32,396 bases of DNA from Thermoflexus hugenholtzii JAD2 (GCA_945877855.1 CAMDWA010000037.1:1-32396), one strand, 5' to 3'. Positions 16,352 to 24,438 are shown, counted from the first letter of the stretch. The notes: a model not told the origin generated them from the sequence alone. Numbers and translations: made by a program.

Positions 16352-16375
16352 AACGCATACAATAGCGTTTCTATA

Positions 16376-17077
16376 ATGAATGAAATTTTAAAGGCCCTAC
16401 AAGGCGGGTTGATTGTCTCATGCCAAGCAAATGAAGAGAACCCAATGTATGGCCCATATTTTATGGGTGCTTTTGCCGCAGCGGCTGAGATGGGTGGGGC
16501 TGTTGGTTTTCGGGCCAATGGCCCGGCAGACGTAAGCGCCATTCGCCAAATAACCCAGCGTCCAATTATTGGCATTTATAAGCAACGCGAAACATGGCCA
16601 GTTTATATTACCCCCACGTTACAAGCGGCACGAGATGTGGTGACCGCAGGTGCAAATATTGTGGCGTTGGATGCCACACATCAAGCGCGTAAAGGTGGCT
16701 TATCGCCCGAAGCGCTGATTGACCAGATTAAGCGCGAGTTGGGGTGTTTGGTGATGGCCGATATTGACACGCTGGATGAAGGCTTGATGGCAGTGGCGGC
16801 GGGGGCCGATATTGTGGCGACCACCATGTCGGGTTATACCCATCGCACACGGCATGTCAGCCATCATGGTCCAGACTTGATCTTATTGCGCGAATTGGCA
16901 CAACGCACCGCAACGCCAGTAATTTGCGAAGGGCGTGTTCATACGCCAGAGCAGTTGGCCGCTGCGTTTGAGGCGGGTGCATTTGCAGTCGTGGTTGGTA
17001 CGGCGATCACAAATCCTACCGAGGTGACTAAAAAATTTATACGGTCAATTTCATCTGAATTGACAAGGTCACATTAG
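16376..17077 (+). CDS. nanE: N-acetylmannosamine-6-phosphate 2-epimerase
   Basis: The protein has 233 residues, the usual NanE length. A TIM barrel starts GGLIVSCQANEENPM, with GAVGFRANGPADV, RPIIGIYKQ, GANIVALDATHQAR, MADIDTLDEGLMAVAAGADIVATTMSGYT, and the phosphate-binding end PVICEGRVHTPEQ and AVVVGTAIT. It converts ManNAc-6-P to GlcNAc-6-P in sialic acid or ManNAc catabolism. No nanA or nanK is in the window; the only other gene with a possible sialic-acid link is the SASA-type esterase at 13240-14397. It ends in a perfect bidirectional terminator. No Shine-Dalgarno; TACAAT lies at 16358-16363. Confidence 0.88.
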   Translation: MNEILKALQGGLIVSCQANEENPMYGPYFMGAFAAAAEMGGAVGFRANGPADVSAIRQITQRPIIGIYKQRETWPVYITPTLQAARDVVTAGANIVALDATHQARKGGLSPEALIDQIKRELGCLVMADIDTLDEGLMAVAAGADIVATTMSGYTHRTRHVSHHGPDLILLRELAQRTATPVICEGRVHTPEQLAAAFEAGAFAVVVGTAITNPTEVTKKFIRSISSELTRSH

Positions 17078-17081
17078 CTTG

Positions 17082-17130
17082 ATTTCGCTCTATTCCCCTC
17101 AGCCATAGGTTGAGGGGAATAGAGCGAAAT
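17082..17130. terminator. bidirectional terminator-like hairpin, perfect 20-bp stem
   Basis: 17082-17101 and 17111-17130 are exact reverse complements (outer ATTTCGCTC, inner CCCCTCA) around a 9-nt loop. It fills the 60-nt gap between convergent nanE and the TspO-like gene. A T-tract is short on both sides, so it may act as a barrier or mRNA end rather than a classic intrinsic terminator. Confidence 0.8.
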
Positions 17131-17137
17131 TGTCAAA

Positions 17138-17923
17138 CTATATTGAGCGCAGTATCGTTGGCTTGGTTAATTTACCCGCGACCATAATAGCCCCAACCAA
17201 GCCTGCCATCAGCCATGCAGCCGATGAAACCATTCCGCTGTCGGCTTGTTTGATCGCGATGCCGATAAAGGCCCAGATTAACACTAATTGATAAGCGATG
17301 TCGCGGCGTGTAAAACTAATGGCAGCCGCAATAACAAGCCCAGCCACAAGCATAATGACAGCCCATATGTCTGGGCTAATGCCCCAGCCATTCCATTTGA
17401 GATAGTCTAACGTGCTTGTGATATTGGCGATGGTTGCTACTGTTACCCAGCCAAGGTAAATGCTAAAAGTCAGGTTGACAAACCATTTTTCCCTACTGGT
17501 AGTTGGGCTGAGGCCAATATTGAGCCGCCAATAGATTACGATTAAAGAGATTAGCAGCACAAACATGGCGACTAGGGTTAAAACAAAATAGCCATAATGC
17601 CACAAAAAGATCCAAGTGCTATTTGCAATGCAACTGATGACAAATGGATTGCTGATACGACGCATACGCGGGTTATTGGCTTGATCAGGCCAAGCTTGAA
17701 ATATGGCGAAAGCGATTAACCCAAGATAAATAACGCCCCAAATTGAAAACACATAACCGGCTGGCACAAAAAATACCTTGAAATTATCTGAAATTTGGCC
17801 TGTATTTAGCCCGTTAAATGGCACAATATTGGCTAAGGCATTGATTGTGATAGTAATAACGACAGCTAAAACGGTAATGATCTGGCGCAACTTGTCGTTA
17901 GGGCGATTTAATCTTGCTTGCAT
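17138..17923 (-). CDS. TspO/MBR-like (tryptophan-rich sensory) membrane protein
   Basis: About 261 residues from the ATG at 17923; a TTG at 17932 is also in frame, but AAGG about 11 nt upstream favours the ATG. Around eight hydrophobic segments are rich in Trp and Phe. The stretch VFSIWGVIYLGLIAFAIFQ resembles the first conserved helix pair of TspO/MBR proteins, and NSTWIFLWHYGY is a TspO-like second region. Canonical TspO has five helices and about 160 residues, so this is the longer variant found in several bacteria. TspO binds porphyrins and acts in stress or tetrapyrrole control; a role here is inferred. It stands alone between two hairpins. Confidence 0.65.
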   Translation of the reverse strand: MQARLNRPNDKLRQIITVLAVVITITINALANIVPFNGLNTGQISDNFKVFFVPAGYVFSIWGVIYLGLIAFAIFQAWPDQANNPRMRRISNPFVISCIANSTWIFLWHYGYFVLTLVAMFVLLISLIVIYWRLNIGLSPTTSREKWFVNLTFSIYLGWVTVATIANITSTLDYLKWNGWGISPDIWAVIMLVAGLVIAAAISFTRRDIAYQLVLIWAFIGIAIKQADSGMVSSAAWLMAGLVGAIMVAGKLTKPTILRSI

Positions 17924-17955
17924 GAAAAACAACCTTTTGATATTGACACTAAGTG

Positions 17956-17989
17956 AAGGATGGACGAAAATGGCTTTTTGTCCATCCTT
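17956..17989 (+). terminator. terminator-like hairpin upstream of the TspO-like gene
   Basis: AAGGATGGACGAAAA (17956-17970) pairs with TTTTTGTCCATCCTT (17975-17989) with one G-U, around a TGGC loop. The plus-strand 3' side is T-rich. It lies between two minus-strand genes, downstream of the GNAT gene, so it could end that operon, although the T-tract is on the other side for that direction. Confidence 0.55.
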
Positions 17990-18074
17990 TGTTTAATGTT
18001 TTTGATTTTGCATAAGCAAATGATTAGAATATGAGTGCACGGTTGTTTTTTGCTTGGAGGTGTTGTGTCGAGTT

Positions 18075-18575
18075 TTACAACGATTTTTGCATTTGCACAC
18101 TATCGAGCCAGCGGTCAAATTTGAAGCCGATATTGCGGAAGGTGCCGACATGCTCGAACCCTAATGCTTGGTGTAGGCGAATTGAGGCTAGGTTTTGCGA
18201 ATCACCAATGACGGCGATGACTTGACGATAGCCTTTGGCACGGCAGGCTTCGAGCAGTGCCGCTAATAATTGCTTGCCGATGCCGCTATGTTGTAGGCTG
18301 GGGTCTACATAAATCGAATCTTCGACGGTGAAGCGATAGCCGGGGCGAGGGCGATAACTGCTGGCATAGCTGTAACCGATGGTGCGTCCATCATACTCGC
18401 CAACCAAATAAGGGTAGCCAGCATCTAAAACCCTCTGCACTCGCTGTTGCATTTCATTAAAATCAGGGGCTTCTAGCTCCCAAGAGGCTGTGCCATGCAA
18501 CACCGAATGGGAATAGATGCGATGGATGGTTGGAATATCGCTAGCGTTGACGGGGCGAATGGTGATATTGATCAT
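18075..18575 (-). CDS. GNAT N-acetyltransferase, phosphinothricin-acetyltransferase-like
   Basis: The protein has 166 residues. It matches the Pat/Bar-type GNAT: IRPVNASDIPTIHRIYSHSV at the start, GTASWELEAPDF, GYSYASSYRPRPGYRFTVEDSIYVDP, the acetyl-CoA loop QHSGIGKQLL, and SIRLHQALGFEHVGTFRNIGFKFDRW at the end. Relatives acetylate amino-acid analogues such as methionine sulfone or phosphinothricin; the true substrate here is unknown. Its ATG overlaps the TGA of the HAD gene by 4 nt, so the two are translationally coupled. Confidence 0.88.
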   Translation of the reverse strand: MINITIRPVNASDIPTIHRIYSHSVLHGTASWELEAPDFNEMQQRVQRVLDAGYPYLVGEYDGRTIGYSYASSYRPRPGYRFTVEDSIYVDPSLQHSGIGKQLLAALLEACRAKGYRQVIAVIGDSQNLASIRLHQALGFEHVGTFRNIGFKFDRWLDSVQMQKSL

Positions 18576-19204
18576 TGCAATTTTAAGATTAAATGATGCA
18601 CCTGATTGACATGATCGACAAAATGATCGGCGTCATTGCTGGGTGGGCAATCAACTAAAACCGTTGTCATGCCCATTGCCTTGGCCGTGCGTGTATTTGC
18701 CGCTGAGTCTTCGACCAACATTGCCTTATTCGGTGCAATACCGCCCATCATGTTTAAGGCCAATTCATAAGCAGTGGGCCAAGGCTTATTCACAAAGTTG
18801 AGGGCTTTGATATCGATAATTTTTTCAAAGCAATCGTGTATTTTGAGGTGATGTAACACGCGCTCGGCATGTTCGATATTCGAATTTGTTAAAACCGCCT
18901 TTCGCATAGGCATATTGATTAGCATTTGACGAACCGAGTAATCTGGAATCATCGAATCAAGCGGAAAGTCATGCACAAAACGAAAAAATTCATCTTGGTC
19001 AAATGGCACTTTTTCTTCCATCATGCCGCGCAAGGCTGTGCCATATTGATCGCGCCAGCGTTTGCGAATGGCTTGTGCTTGGTCGGGTGGGTAACCTAAA
19101 ACTTCTGTCACCCAACGGCTAATGTTGATGCTAATTTGCTGCATGAACCCTGAGCTTTTGGGGTAAAGCGTATCATCGAGATCGAAAAAGACAACTTCAA
19201 ACAT
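18572..19204 (-). CDS. HAD-superfamily hydrolase, pyrimidine 5'-nucleotidase-like
   Basis: About 210 residues from the ATG at 19204. The frame stays open to 19240, but the earlier start would run into the divergent Nudix promoter and put 12 extra residues before the strand VVFFDLDDTLYP. Motif I is DLDDT, motif II is in AVLTNSNIEHAERVL, motif III Lys is in NFVNKPWPTAYE, and motif IV is LVEDSAANTRTAKAMG. The sequence follows the SDT1/PPA-like pyrimidine nucleotidase group. TACAAT on the minus strand (19211-19216) ends 6 nt before the ATG, which suggests a leaderless transcript. It is followed by the GNAT gene in a 4-nt overlap. Confidence 0.87.
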   Translation of the reverse strand: MFEVVFFDLDDTLYPKSSGFMQQISINISRWVTEVLGYPPDQAQAIRKRWRDQYGTALRGMMEEKVPFDQDEFFRFVHDFPLDSMIPDYSVRQMLINMPMRKAVLTNSNIEHAERVLHHLKIHDCFEKIIDIKALNFVNKPWPTAYELALNMMGGIAPNKAMLVEDSAANTRTAKAMGMTTVLVDCPPSNDADHFVDHVNQVHHLILKLQ

Positions 19205-19210
19205 GTCGAG

Positions 19211-19240
19211 ATTGTAATCACAAATTTGTGCATAATACAA
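19211..19240. promoter_or_regulatory. compact divergent promoter pair around a 12-bp palindrome
   Basis: Minus direction: TTGTAT (19235-19240), 18-nt spacer, TACAAT (19211-19216), then 6 nt to the HAD ATG. Plus direction: CATAAT (19231-19236), then 7 nt to a TTG for the first Nudix gene. The two -10 boxes flank the perfect palindrome CACAAATTTGTG at 19219-19230. The promoters overlap, so simultaneous firing is unlikely, and the palindrome is a possible operator. Confidence 0.5.
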
Positions 19241-19243
19241 GCC

Positions 19244-19729
19244 TTGGCAGAATTATTACCCGACGATGTTTACGCCGCACGCACTCCGAAAAAAAGGATA
19301 GCTTCTTCGTTGTTATGCTTTGATGATGTCGCACGTATTCTGATCGTTAAACCCACTTATCGCGCCGACTGGTTATTGCCGGGGGGCATTACTGAAAAAG
19401 ATGAGGCCCCTGCAACGACGGCCTTGCGCGAAGCGAGCGAAGAGCTTGGCATAGTCATTAAGCCATTACGTTTATTGTGTGTAATGTGGCAAATAAAAAC
19501 CCGTTTGCCGGGCGATAGTCTTAATTTTATTTTTGAAGGCGGCGTGTTAGATGCAACACAAATTGCTCAAATTCAATTGCCAGCCGATGAATTAAGCGAA
19601 TATCGTTTTGTGTCTTTTGAGGTGGCTGCGCTGTTGTTACCGAGCGTGTTAGTAACGGGTGTTAAGGCTGCACTTCGAGCATTAAATTTGGGGCAACCCA
19701 TTTATGTGGAAGAAGAGAGGTTTTTTTAA
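19244..19729 (+). CDS. Nudix hydrolase (first of a tandem pair)
   Basis: About 161 residues from a TTG at 19244; an in-frame TTG at 19226 is the longer option, but a -10 box sits between them. The Nudix box is complete: GGITEKDEAPATTALREASEELGI fits Gx5Ex7REUxEExGU (Gly, Glu, the RE pair, EE, then Gly). Nudix enzymes cleave nucleoside diphosphates linked to another moiety; the substrate is not evident. The next Nudix gene begins 1 nt after its stop and is a paralogue (both have ILIVKPTYR, W.IPGG or WLLPGG, RLLCV and AQIxLPxDE). Confidence 0.85.
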   Translation: MAELLPDDVYAARTPKKRIASSLLCFDDVARILIVKPTYRADWLLPGGITEKDEAPATTALREASEELGIVIKPLRLLCVMWQIKTRLPGDSLNFIFEGGVLDATQIAQIQLPADELSEYRFVSFEVAALLLPSVLVTGVKAALRALNLGQPIYVEEERFF

Positions 19730-19730
19730 G

Positions 19731-20219
19731 ATGACCAATATACTCTCATTGGGTGAATTTGCGGCAACGTTGCCGCGCAAAGTGATTGCTTCAGGTGCGT
19801 TATTTACAAATGCTGATGGGTATATTCTTATTGTTAAACCTACCTATCGAGATTATTGGCTCATTCCGGGCGGGATGGTCGATGCCGATGAAGCCCCATG
19901 TGCCGCTTGTATTCGTGAAGTGCGCGAAGAAATTTCGCTTGAAATCGCGCCAGACCGTTTGTTGTGTGTCGATTGGCATTTTAGAGGAGATCGTTTACCG
20001 GCTGATCTTATTCACTTTATTTGGTTTGGGGGTTGCTTATCGGTAGAAGAAATTGCCCAAATTAAATTACCGATTGATGAGATTAGCGCCTACAAGTTTG
20101 TGCTAGCCGACGAAGCCTTGGCACTATTGCCAAAGGTATTAGGCCGTTGTGTGCGGGTGGCATTGCTGGGGCTTGAGCGCGGGCAATTGTTATATTCAGA
20201 AAATGGTGAGCCGCTTTAA
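19731..20219 (+). CDS. Nudix hydrolase (second of a tandem pair)
   Basis: The protein has 162 residues, starting at ATG 19731 with GAGAGG about 10 nt upstream; the in-frame ATG at 19704 lies inside the preceding gene. It aligns over its whole length with the first Nudix protein. In its Nudix box, GGMVDADEAPCAACIREVREEISL, the metal-binding Glu residues remain but the final Gly of EExG is Ser. Activity may be retained or altered. It sits 30 nt before the D-aminopeptidase gene, so a three-gene operon is likely. Confidence 0.87.
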   Translation: MTNILSLGEFAATLPRKVIASGALFTNADGYILIVKPTYRDYWLIPGGMVDADEAPCAACIREVREEISLEIAPDRLLCVDWHFRGDRLPADLIHFIWFGGCLSVEEIAQIKLPIDEISAYKFVLADEALALLPKVLGRCVRVALLGLERGQLLYSENGEPL

Positions 20220-20249
20220 GCCGCAAAAGTAAAAATGGAGAAACAGCTT

Positions 20250-21098
20250 ATGACTAAAACTACAAACCTTAAAATTTTGATTGCTGCCGATATGGAAGGC
20301 ATTTCTGGGATTACGCATTGGGATCAAGTGACACCGGGTCATGCTGAATACCTGAGCCGAGGCCGTCAGTTGATGACAGGTGACGTAAATGCTGCGATTG
20401 CTGGGCTTGCCGAAGGCGGTGCCACCGAGTTTGTGGTAAGCGATGGGCATTGGAATGCTAGCAATATTTTGATCGAGTCACTCGATGCGCGTGCCCGTTT
20501 AAATTTTGGTTCACCGTCGCCGCGTGCCATGATGCAAGGCATTGATCAGCAACCGACCGCATTGGTGATGGTTGGATATCATGCTATGGCTGGCACGGCT
20601 TTTGCGAACCTTGATCATACTTGGTCTGATAGCCGTATTCATCATGTTTATTTAAATGATCGACGTATTGGTGAAATTGGCTTGAATGGCGCATTGGCGG
20701 GTTATTATGGTGTGCCTGTCATTGCAATTACGGGCGATCAATCGGCTTGTGCTGAAGCCCGCGATTTTTTTGGCGAGACACTTGAGGTTGGGGTGGTGAA
20801 AACAGCGACTGGCCAATTTGCCGCTGAATGTTTGTCTCTCGTTGAATCTCGTCAACGTATTCATAATGCCATGCTACACGCCATGCAGAAACTCAAGCAA
20901 GGTTTGTCACCTGAACTGTATTTGGTTGGGCAACCTGTGCGCTTGGCGGTTGAATTTGTTTATAGCCGCCATGCTGATCGTGCCCACCTGATGCCCGGCA
21001 CCGAGCGGATGAGCGGAACCCGAATCGAATATGTTGCGGCTGATATGCCGACGGCTTATCGCGCATTTCGGGCGTTGTCGACTTTGGCGCGTGATTAG
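20250..21098 (+). CDS. M55-family D-aminopeptidase (DppA-like)
   Basis: About 282 residues from ATG 20250, which has GGAG 9 nt upstream; an ATG at 20235 is in frame but would place that GGAG inside the gene. Motifs match DppA: AADMEGISG (zinc-binding Asp and Glu), SDGHWNASN, MMQGID, VGYHAMAG, SDSRIHHVYLN, and GEIGLNGALAG. DppA is a zinc peptidase that releases D-alanine from short D-peptides and forms decameric shells. It lies after two Nudix genes; no Dpp transporter is next to it. Cytoplasmic. Confidence 0.9.
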   Translation: MTKTTNLKILIAADMEGISGITHWDQVTPGHAEYLSRGRQLMTGDVNAAIAGLAEGGATEFVVSDGHWNASNILIESLDARARLNFGSPSPRAMMQGIDQQPTALVMVGYHAMAGTAFANLDHTWSDSRIHHVYLNDRRIGEIGLNGALAGYYGVPVIAITGDQSACAEARDFFGETLEVGVVKTATGQFAAECLSLVESRQRIHNAMLHAMQKLKQGLSPELYLVGQPVRLAVEFVYSRHADRAHLMPGTERMSGTRIEYVAADMPTAYRAFRALSTLARD

Positions 21099-21146
21099 TG
21101 GGGCTGGGTGTATTTTCTCAATAAAATGGGGTAAATAAAAAAATTC

Positions 21147-21219
21147 GCCAAAATCACTGTTGCAGAGTGTTTGGAAAGGGCTTTGCTCGCTCTAAACACC
21201 CTGAGACAGTGATTTTGGC
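21147..21219. repeat. 26-nt-arm inverted repeat between convergent genes
   Basis: 21147-21172 and 21194-21219 are reverse complements with 3 mismatches (end GCCAAAATCACTGT, inner AGTGTTT/AAACACC), separated by 21 nt. It fills the gap between the convergent D-aminopeptidase and trmI genes and may end transcription from both sides. A degenerate single-arm copy appears at about 22168-22194 on the other side of trmI. Confidence 0.75.
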
Positions 21220-21254
21220 ATTACGTCTTTTGGGAAACCTTTAATAGATGCGAT

Positions 21255-22115
21255 TTAGTCGGAATCGATGAACGCGTTTTCGCCCTCATTTTCTTCTGAT
21301 TCGGCTTGTGTTGATTCTGTAACGATTACAGGAGGAATGCCGGCTTCGCGCACAATTGCACGGGCAAAAATGAGATACCCAGTGTGGGCGATCATACGGT
21401 CACGCGGGCGCAGACGCTCGGCAATGGGTTTATAGCTGCGTGTAATGACTTCTTCGACTTCGATCAATCCGTAATCATGTTTGGCGAGTTCGAGCAAAAT
21501 GGCTTGCACTTGATTGGTGGTTGGCACCAATGAGCCAAACCAGCCCCCATCTTTTAGCACTTTGCGGGCTGTGCCAACACAGGTTTCGGGCTGCAACATA
21601 TCAAGAAAAACCGCATCGACTGGCTCATCAACCTTAAACCCCTCTGAGCCATCGCCGTGAATAAAGGTGACATAAGGGTCGAGGCCATATCGTGTCATAT
21701 TGCGTTTGGTTAATGCAATAAAATCTTCGCGGATTTCTTGGCTATAAACATGCCCAGCCGGCATGACAGCCGTTGCTAATGCCATGGTCAGCCCCCCACT
21801 GCCGCAGCCGCTTTCTAACACCCGCACGCCGGGTTTGATATTCATCTTCATCATAATATGGGCGCTGTCTTTGGGGAAGATGACTTGTGAACTGCGTTTG
21901 ATATGACGAATGAGGTCGCTGGTGCTAGGTTGGATGCATAAATAGGGATGGCCTGTTGAGCTATAGATTGTGCTGCCCCAAGGTCGCCCGATCATGGTAT
22001 CGTGCAAAATAAACCCGTGATGGGTCTCGAATTTTTTACCGGTTTGAATGGTTACGACATGCACTTTCTCGCGCAGGTCGATCATCATGGCAATATCGCC
22101 GTGTTGTATGGTCAT
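21255..22115 (-). CDS. trmI: tRNA (adenine-58-N1)-methyltransferase
   Basis: The protein has 286 residues. An N-terminal beta-domain (THHGFILHDTMIGRPWGS, STGHPYLCIQPS) is followed by IKRSSQVIFPKDSAHIMMKMN and a Rossmann fold with VLESGCGSGGLTMALA (SAM motif I), HVYSQEIREDF, and VDAVFLDMLQPE (catalytic Asp region). This fits TrmI, which makes m1A58 in the T-loop of tRNA. The last 20 residues are acidic. CATAAT lies 10 nt before the ATG; no Shine-Dalgarno. It is flanked by inverted-repeat sequence on both sides. Confidence 0.9.
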   Translation of the reverse strand: MTIQHGDIAMMIDLREKVHVVTIQTGKKFETHHGFILHDTMIGRPWGSTIYSSTGHPYLCIQPSTSDLIRHIKRSSQVIFPKDSAHIMMKMNIKPGVRVLESGCGSGGLTMALATAVMPAGHVYSQEIREDFIALTKRNMTRYGLDPYVTFIHGDGSEGFKVDEPVDAVFLDMLQPETCVGTARKVLKDGGWFGSLVPTTNQVQAILLELAKHDYGLIEVEEVITRSYKPIAERLRPRDRMIAHTGYLIFARAIVREAGIPPVIVTESTQAESEENEGENAFIDSD

Positions 22116-22269
22116 GCAGGGCTGGATTATGCATCACAAATGAATTTTCTAAAATAAATTTTTGTCGAAATCACGATTGCTGTGCGTTTGCCAACGACGG
22201 GACGGTAGATAATGGTTAGTGGTGAATTGTCAATGGTCAGTATGGAGAATCTGACTACTGACTACTTCT

Positions 22270-23484
22270 CTACTTCCTAAAAATCACAATTCTGTTTGAA
22301 TTCGTGCCAGCCATATTATTGCTCACCCCCCAAATGTTCGACGTTTTAGTGAACCTTTGTTGATTGATCAAAATACCTTCACATTCAAAACCGGCTGCAA
22401 GCCCAAGCGGCAGCACGTGTTCATCTAGCCGCACGCTGCGGTTGCGCACTTCGCCTACCTCAAATGCTACCCATCCCCCAATTCGCGTGATGCGGTAAAG
22501 TTCATGAAACACGCGCTGCATCGTATTGCGCCATTCGCTAAGCGATTTTGCCATTGTGATCTGTTGGCCGATGCTTTGGGCATCGATCTCGTTAAACCAA
22601 CAGCGTAGCCAATTGTCATTGGCGTATTGCACCACATCTAAAAAAGGCGGCGAGGTCACCGTTAATTGCACTGTGTCGTTTGCAATGCCCGCAGTTTGGG
22701 CGGCATCTCCGGTAAAAAATACTGCGGTTGCGGCTGCTGTATGTAGACGCGCGACATCGTCAGCGCTTAATTTGCCGAGCAATGCTTTTGATTTACGCAA
22801 AATTAATGCGCTAATATCACGGTAGGGTGGGGTTTGTTGGCGCTGTTGGTTGATTTTAATTTGGCGCTCTGCTGTAACCGCTTGGTTGGGGGGCAGGGTA
22901 TAAACCGAAAAGAACCCGGGTGAATGGCCGGTGAGCCGATTTGTTGCCACCATGCGAATCCAGCGATCACAATCATCTTCATTATTCTCATTGTGCTTTT
23001 GGGTTAAATAATTGCGTAGCCTGTGAATTTCAGCCTCGGTATCGGAATGGTAGAACATGGGAAATTGAAGTTGCGTAGATGTAAATTGTGGCTGGTTTGT
23101 TTTTAACGCTGCAAGCCGCGATTTTAACGCTTCGATTTCTGGGGGCGAAAGGCGAGGCTGGGTAAGTATATGGCTGAGCGGGTTGACATCGTTGGCAATA
23201 ACCCGCCGACCCAGCAACCCTGCTTCGATTGCCGTTGTGCCGCGCCCGCTAAATGGATCATAGACGATGTCATTGGGTTGGGTTAACCGCTCAATAAAAA
23301 AACGCGGTAGTTGTGGCTTAAAGCAAGCACGATAAGCTACTTCGTGTAATGGGTTTGCTTGGCGTTGTCGGGCTGTCCAAAATTCTGCACTGATGCGTGC
23401 TACCGATTGCCCCGCGATTTCGATGTATTCGGCTTGCGCCGTTTCATTGGCAAATAATTCGGCAAGTTGAGAATTGGGTCGCAA
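22270..23484 (-). CDS. orphan DNA methyltransferase (N4-cytosine/N6-adenine type)
   Basis: The protein has 404 residues, initiating at a TTG (23482-23484). SAM-binding motif DPFSGRGTTAIEA comes near residue 95, then a long target-recognition-like stretch, then the catalytic TSPPFLDVVQYANDNW near 280-296, and a GGWVAFEVGEVR strand. SPPF is typical of N4-cytosine or N6-adenine methylases, and the order motif I then SPPF suggests a permuted beta-like class. No restriction enzyme or specificity subunit is adjacent, so it may be an orphan regulator or a phage/plasmid remnant. The gap to the upstream methyltransferase is 21 nt. TTGACA with a possible -10 (AATAAA) lies at 23491-23519, about 6 nt before the TTG. 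Confidence 0.8.
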   Translation of the reverse strand: MRPNSQLAELFANETAQAEYIEIAGQSVARISAEFWTARQRQANPLHEVAYRACFKPQLPRFFIERLTQPNDIVYDPFSGRGTTAIEAGLLGRRVIANDVNPLSHILTQPRLSPPEIEALKSRLAALKTNQPQFTSTQLQFPMFYHSDTEAEIHRLRNYLTQKHNENNEDDCDRWIRMVATNRLTGHSPGFFSVYTLPPNQAVTAERQIKINQQRQQTPPYRDISALILRKSKALLGKLSADDVARLHTAAATAVFFTGDAAQTAGIANDTVQLTVTSPPFLDVVQYANDNWLRCWFNEIDAQSIGQQITMAKSLSEWRNTMQRVFHELYRITRIGGWVAFEVGEVRNRSVRLDEHVLPLGLAAGFECEGILINQQRFTKTSNIWGVSNNMAGTNSNRIVIFRK

Positions 23485-23505
23485 TATGTCTTTATTTTGC
23501 CAGAG

Positions 23506-24438
23506 TTATTTTGTGTCAACCCGTTCAAATACCAAAAAGCGGTAATCGATGATGCCCATTTTTAAGCAATGTTGTAATGCCAAACTCCCGACCATGCTGG
23601 GGATAATTTCGTGTTTAAAGGGTAGGGCTTGCGCAATTTTGATGATGCTTGAGGCTAATCGGTGCGGTAGTGTGCGTAGCCGCAATAGATGTGTAAACGT
23701 ATCATTTTTAATGAGGCGTAACCCAACCGATTGGGCTTGTTTCACAATGCTATCAACTGTGTGAATATTTGGCACGCGCCAACCTGTTTTGTAGGCATCT
23801 AACCAAAAGGCATGTTGATCATTAGCGGGTGGGGCGTTTAGAAAATCATCGCAAATAACCCAGCGCCCGCCCGGGCGTAATAAACGCGCGACTTCATTTA
23901 AATAAGGGGCGGCTTCAGGGGCGTGACAAAAGGCTTCAATAGAATAGGCAACATCTAGGCCAGCGCATAATGGCACATGAAAAAAATCACCCTCCAAAAA
24001 AGTGATATTTCGCATAGGCATATTTTTATTCTGTTCATTTGCTAGTTTTGCTTGACTAGGGCTAATGGTCAAACCAATACCAATAAACGGCGAATTAAAA
24101 AATTGGGCCAAATAAAACAAACTGCCCCCTAATCCACAACCCAAATCCGCAATTTTTAATGTTGGCGTATCTTGTGCAAGTGGGTGAATCGCTTCGACCA
24201 ATTGCGTATTTGAATAATTAATCGCCTCTTGAAAGGTCTTTACGCCATTCGCCCAAACCGCCCGATGAATAGCGTAAGACGAGGCCCCGCCAAGCCGAAA
24301 AAATAGATTGGTGTTTTGCTCATAATATCGGCGTACAATGCGCGTGTGAGCACCGTTTTGCCGACTTCCAGTGTCTATTTGGACGAACTGATTCGCATTA
24401 ACTTGAGTGATTTCTTCGAATCTTTGGGGTTGGCTCAT
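23506..24438 (-). CDS. SAM-dependent methyltransferase, class I
   Basis: The protein has 310 residues. The motif IADLGCGLGGSLFYLAQ (SAM motif I) comes near 95, then GIGLTISPSQAKLA and FLEGDFFHVPL, and a LRPGGRWVICDDFL strand. The layout resembles UbiE or sterol/tocopherol-type small-molecule methyltransferases with a RRYYEQNTNLFFRLGG lead. The substrate is unknown. Its N-terminal 31 codons overlap the divergent acyltransferase gene; no later start codon is available in frame before the fold, so the overlap appears real. Confidence 0.82.
   Translation of the reverse strand: MSQPQRFEEITQVNANQFVQIDTGSRQNGAHTRIVRRYYEQNTNLFFRLGGASSYAIHRAVWANGVKTFQEAINYSNTQLVEAIHPLAQDTPTLKIADLGCGLGGSLFYLAQFFNSPFIGIGLTISPSQAKLANEQNKNMPMRNITFLEGDFFHVPLCAGLDVAYSIEAFCHAPEAAPYLNEVARLLRPGGRWVICDDFLNAPPANDQHAFWLDAYKTGWRVPNIHTVDSIVKQAQSVGLRLIKNDTFTHLLRLRTLPHRLASSIIKIAQALPFKHEIIPSMVGSLALQHCLKMGIIDYRFLVFERVDTK
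24334..24339 (+). promoter_or_regulatory. -10 box of the acyltransferase gene (leaderless)
   Basis: TACAAT at 24334-24339 followed by 6 nt and a GTG at 24346, inside the coding sequence of the divergent methyltransferase. A good -35 is not apparent. The same TACAAT-N6-start arrangement occurs at the HAD gene. Confidence 0.4.

Noticed and set aside
16371..16378. TATAAT overlapping the nanE ATG as a promoter
   Set aside because: The hexamer overlaps the start codon, so a transcript from it would begin inside the gene.
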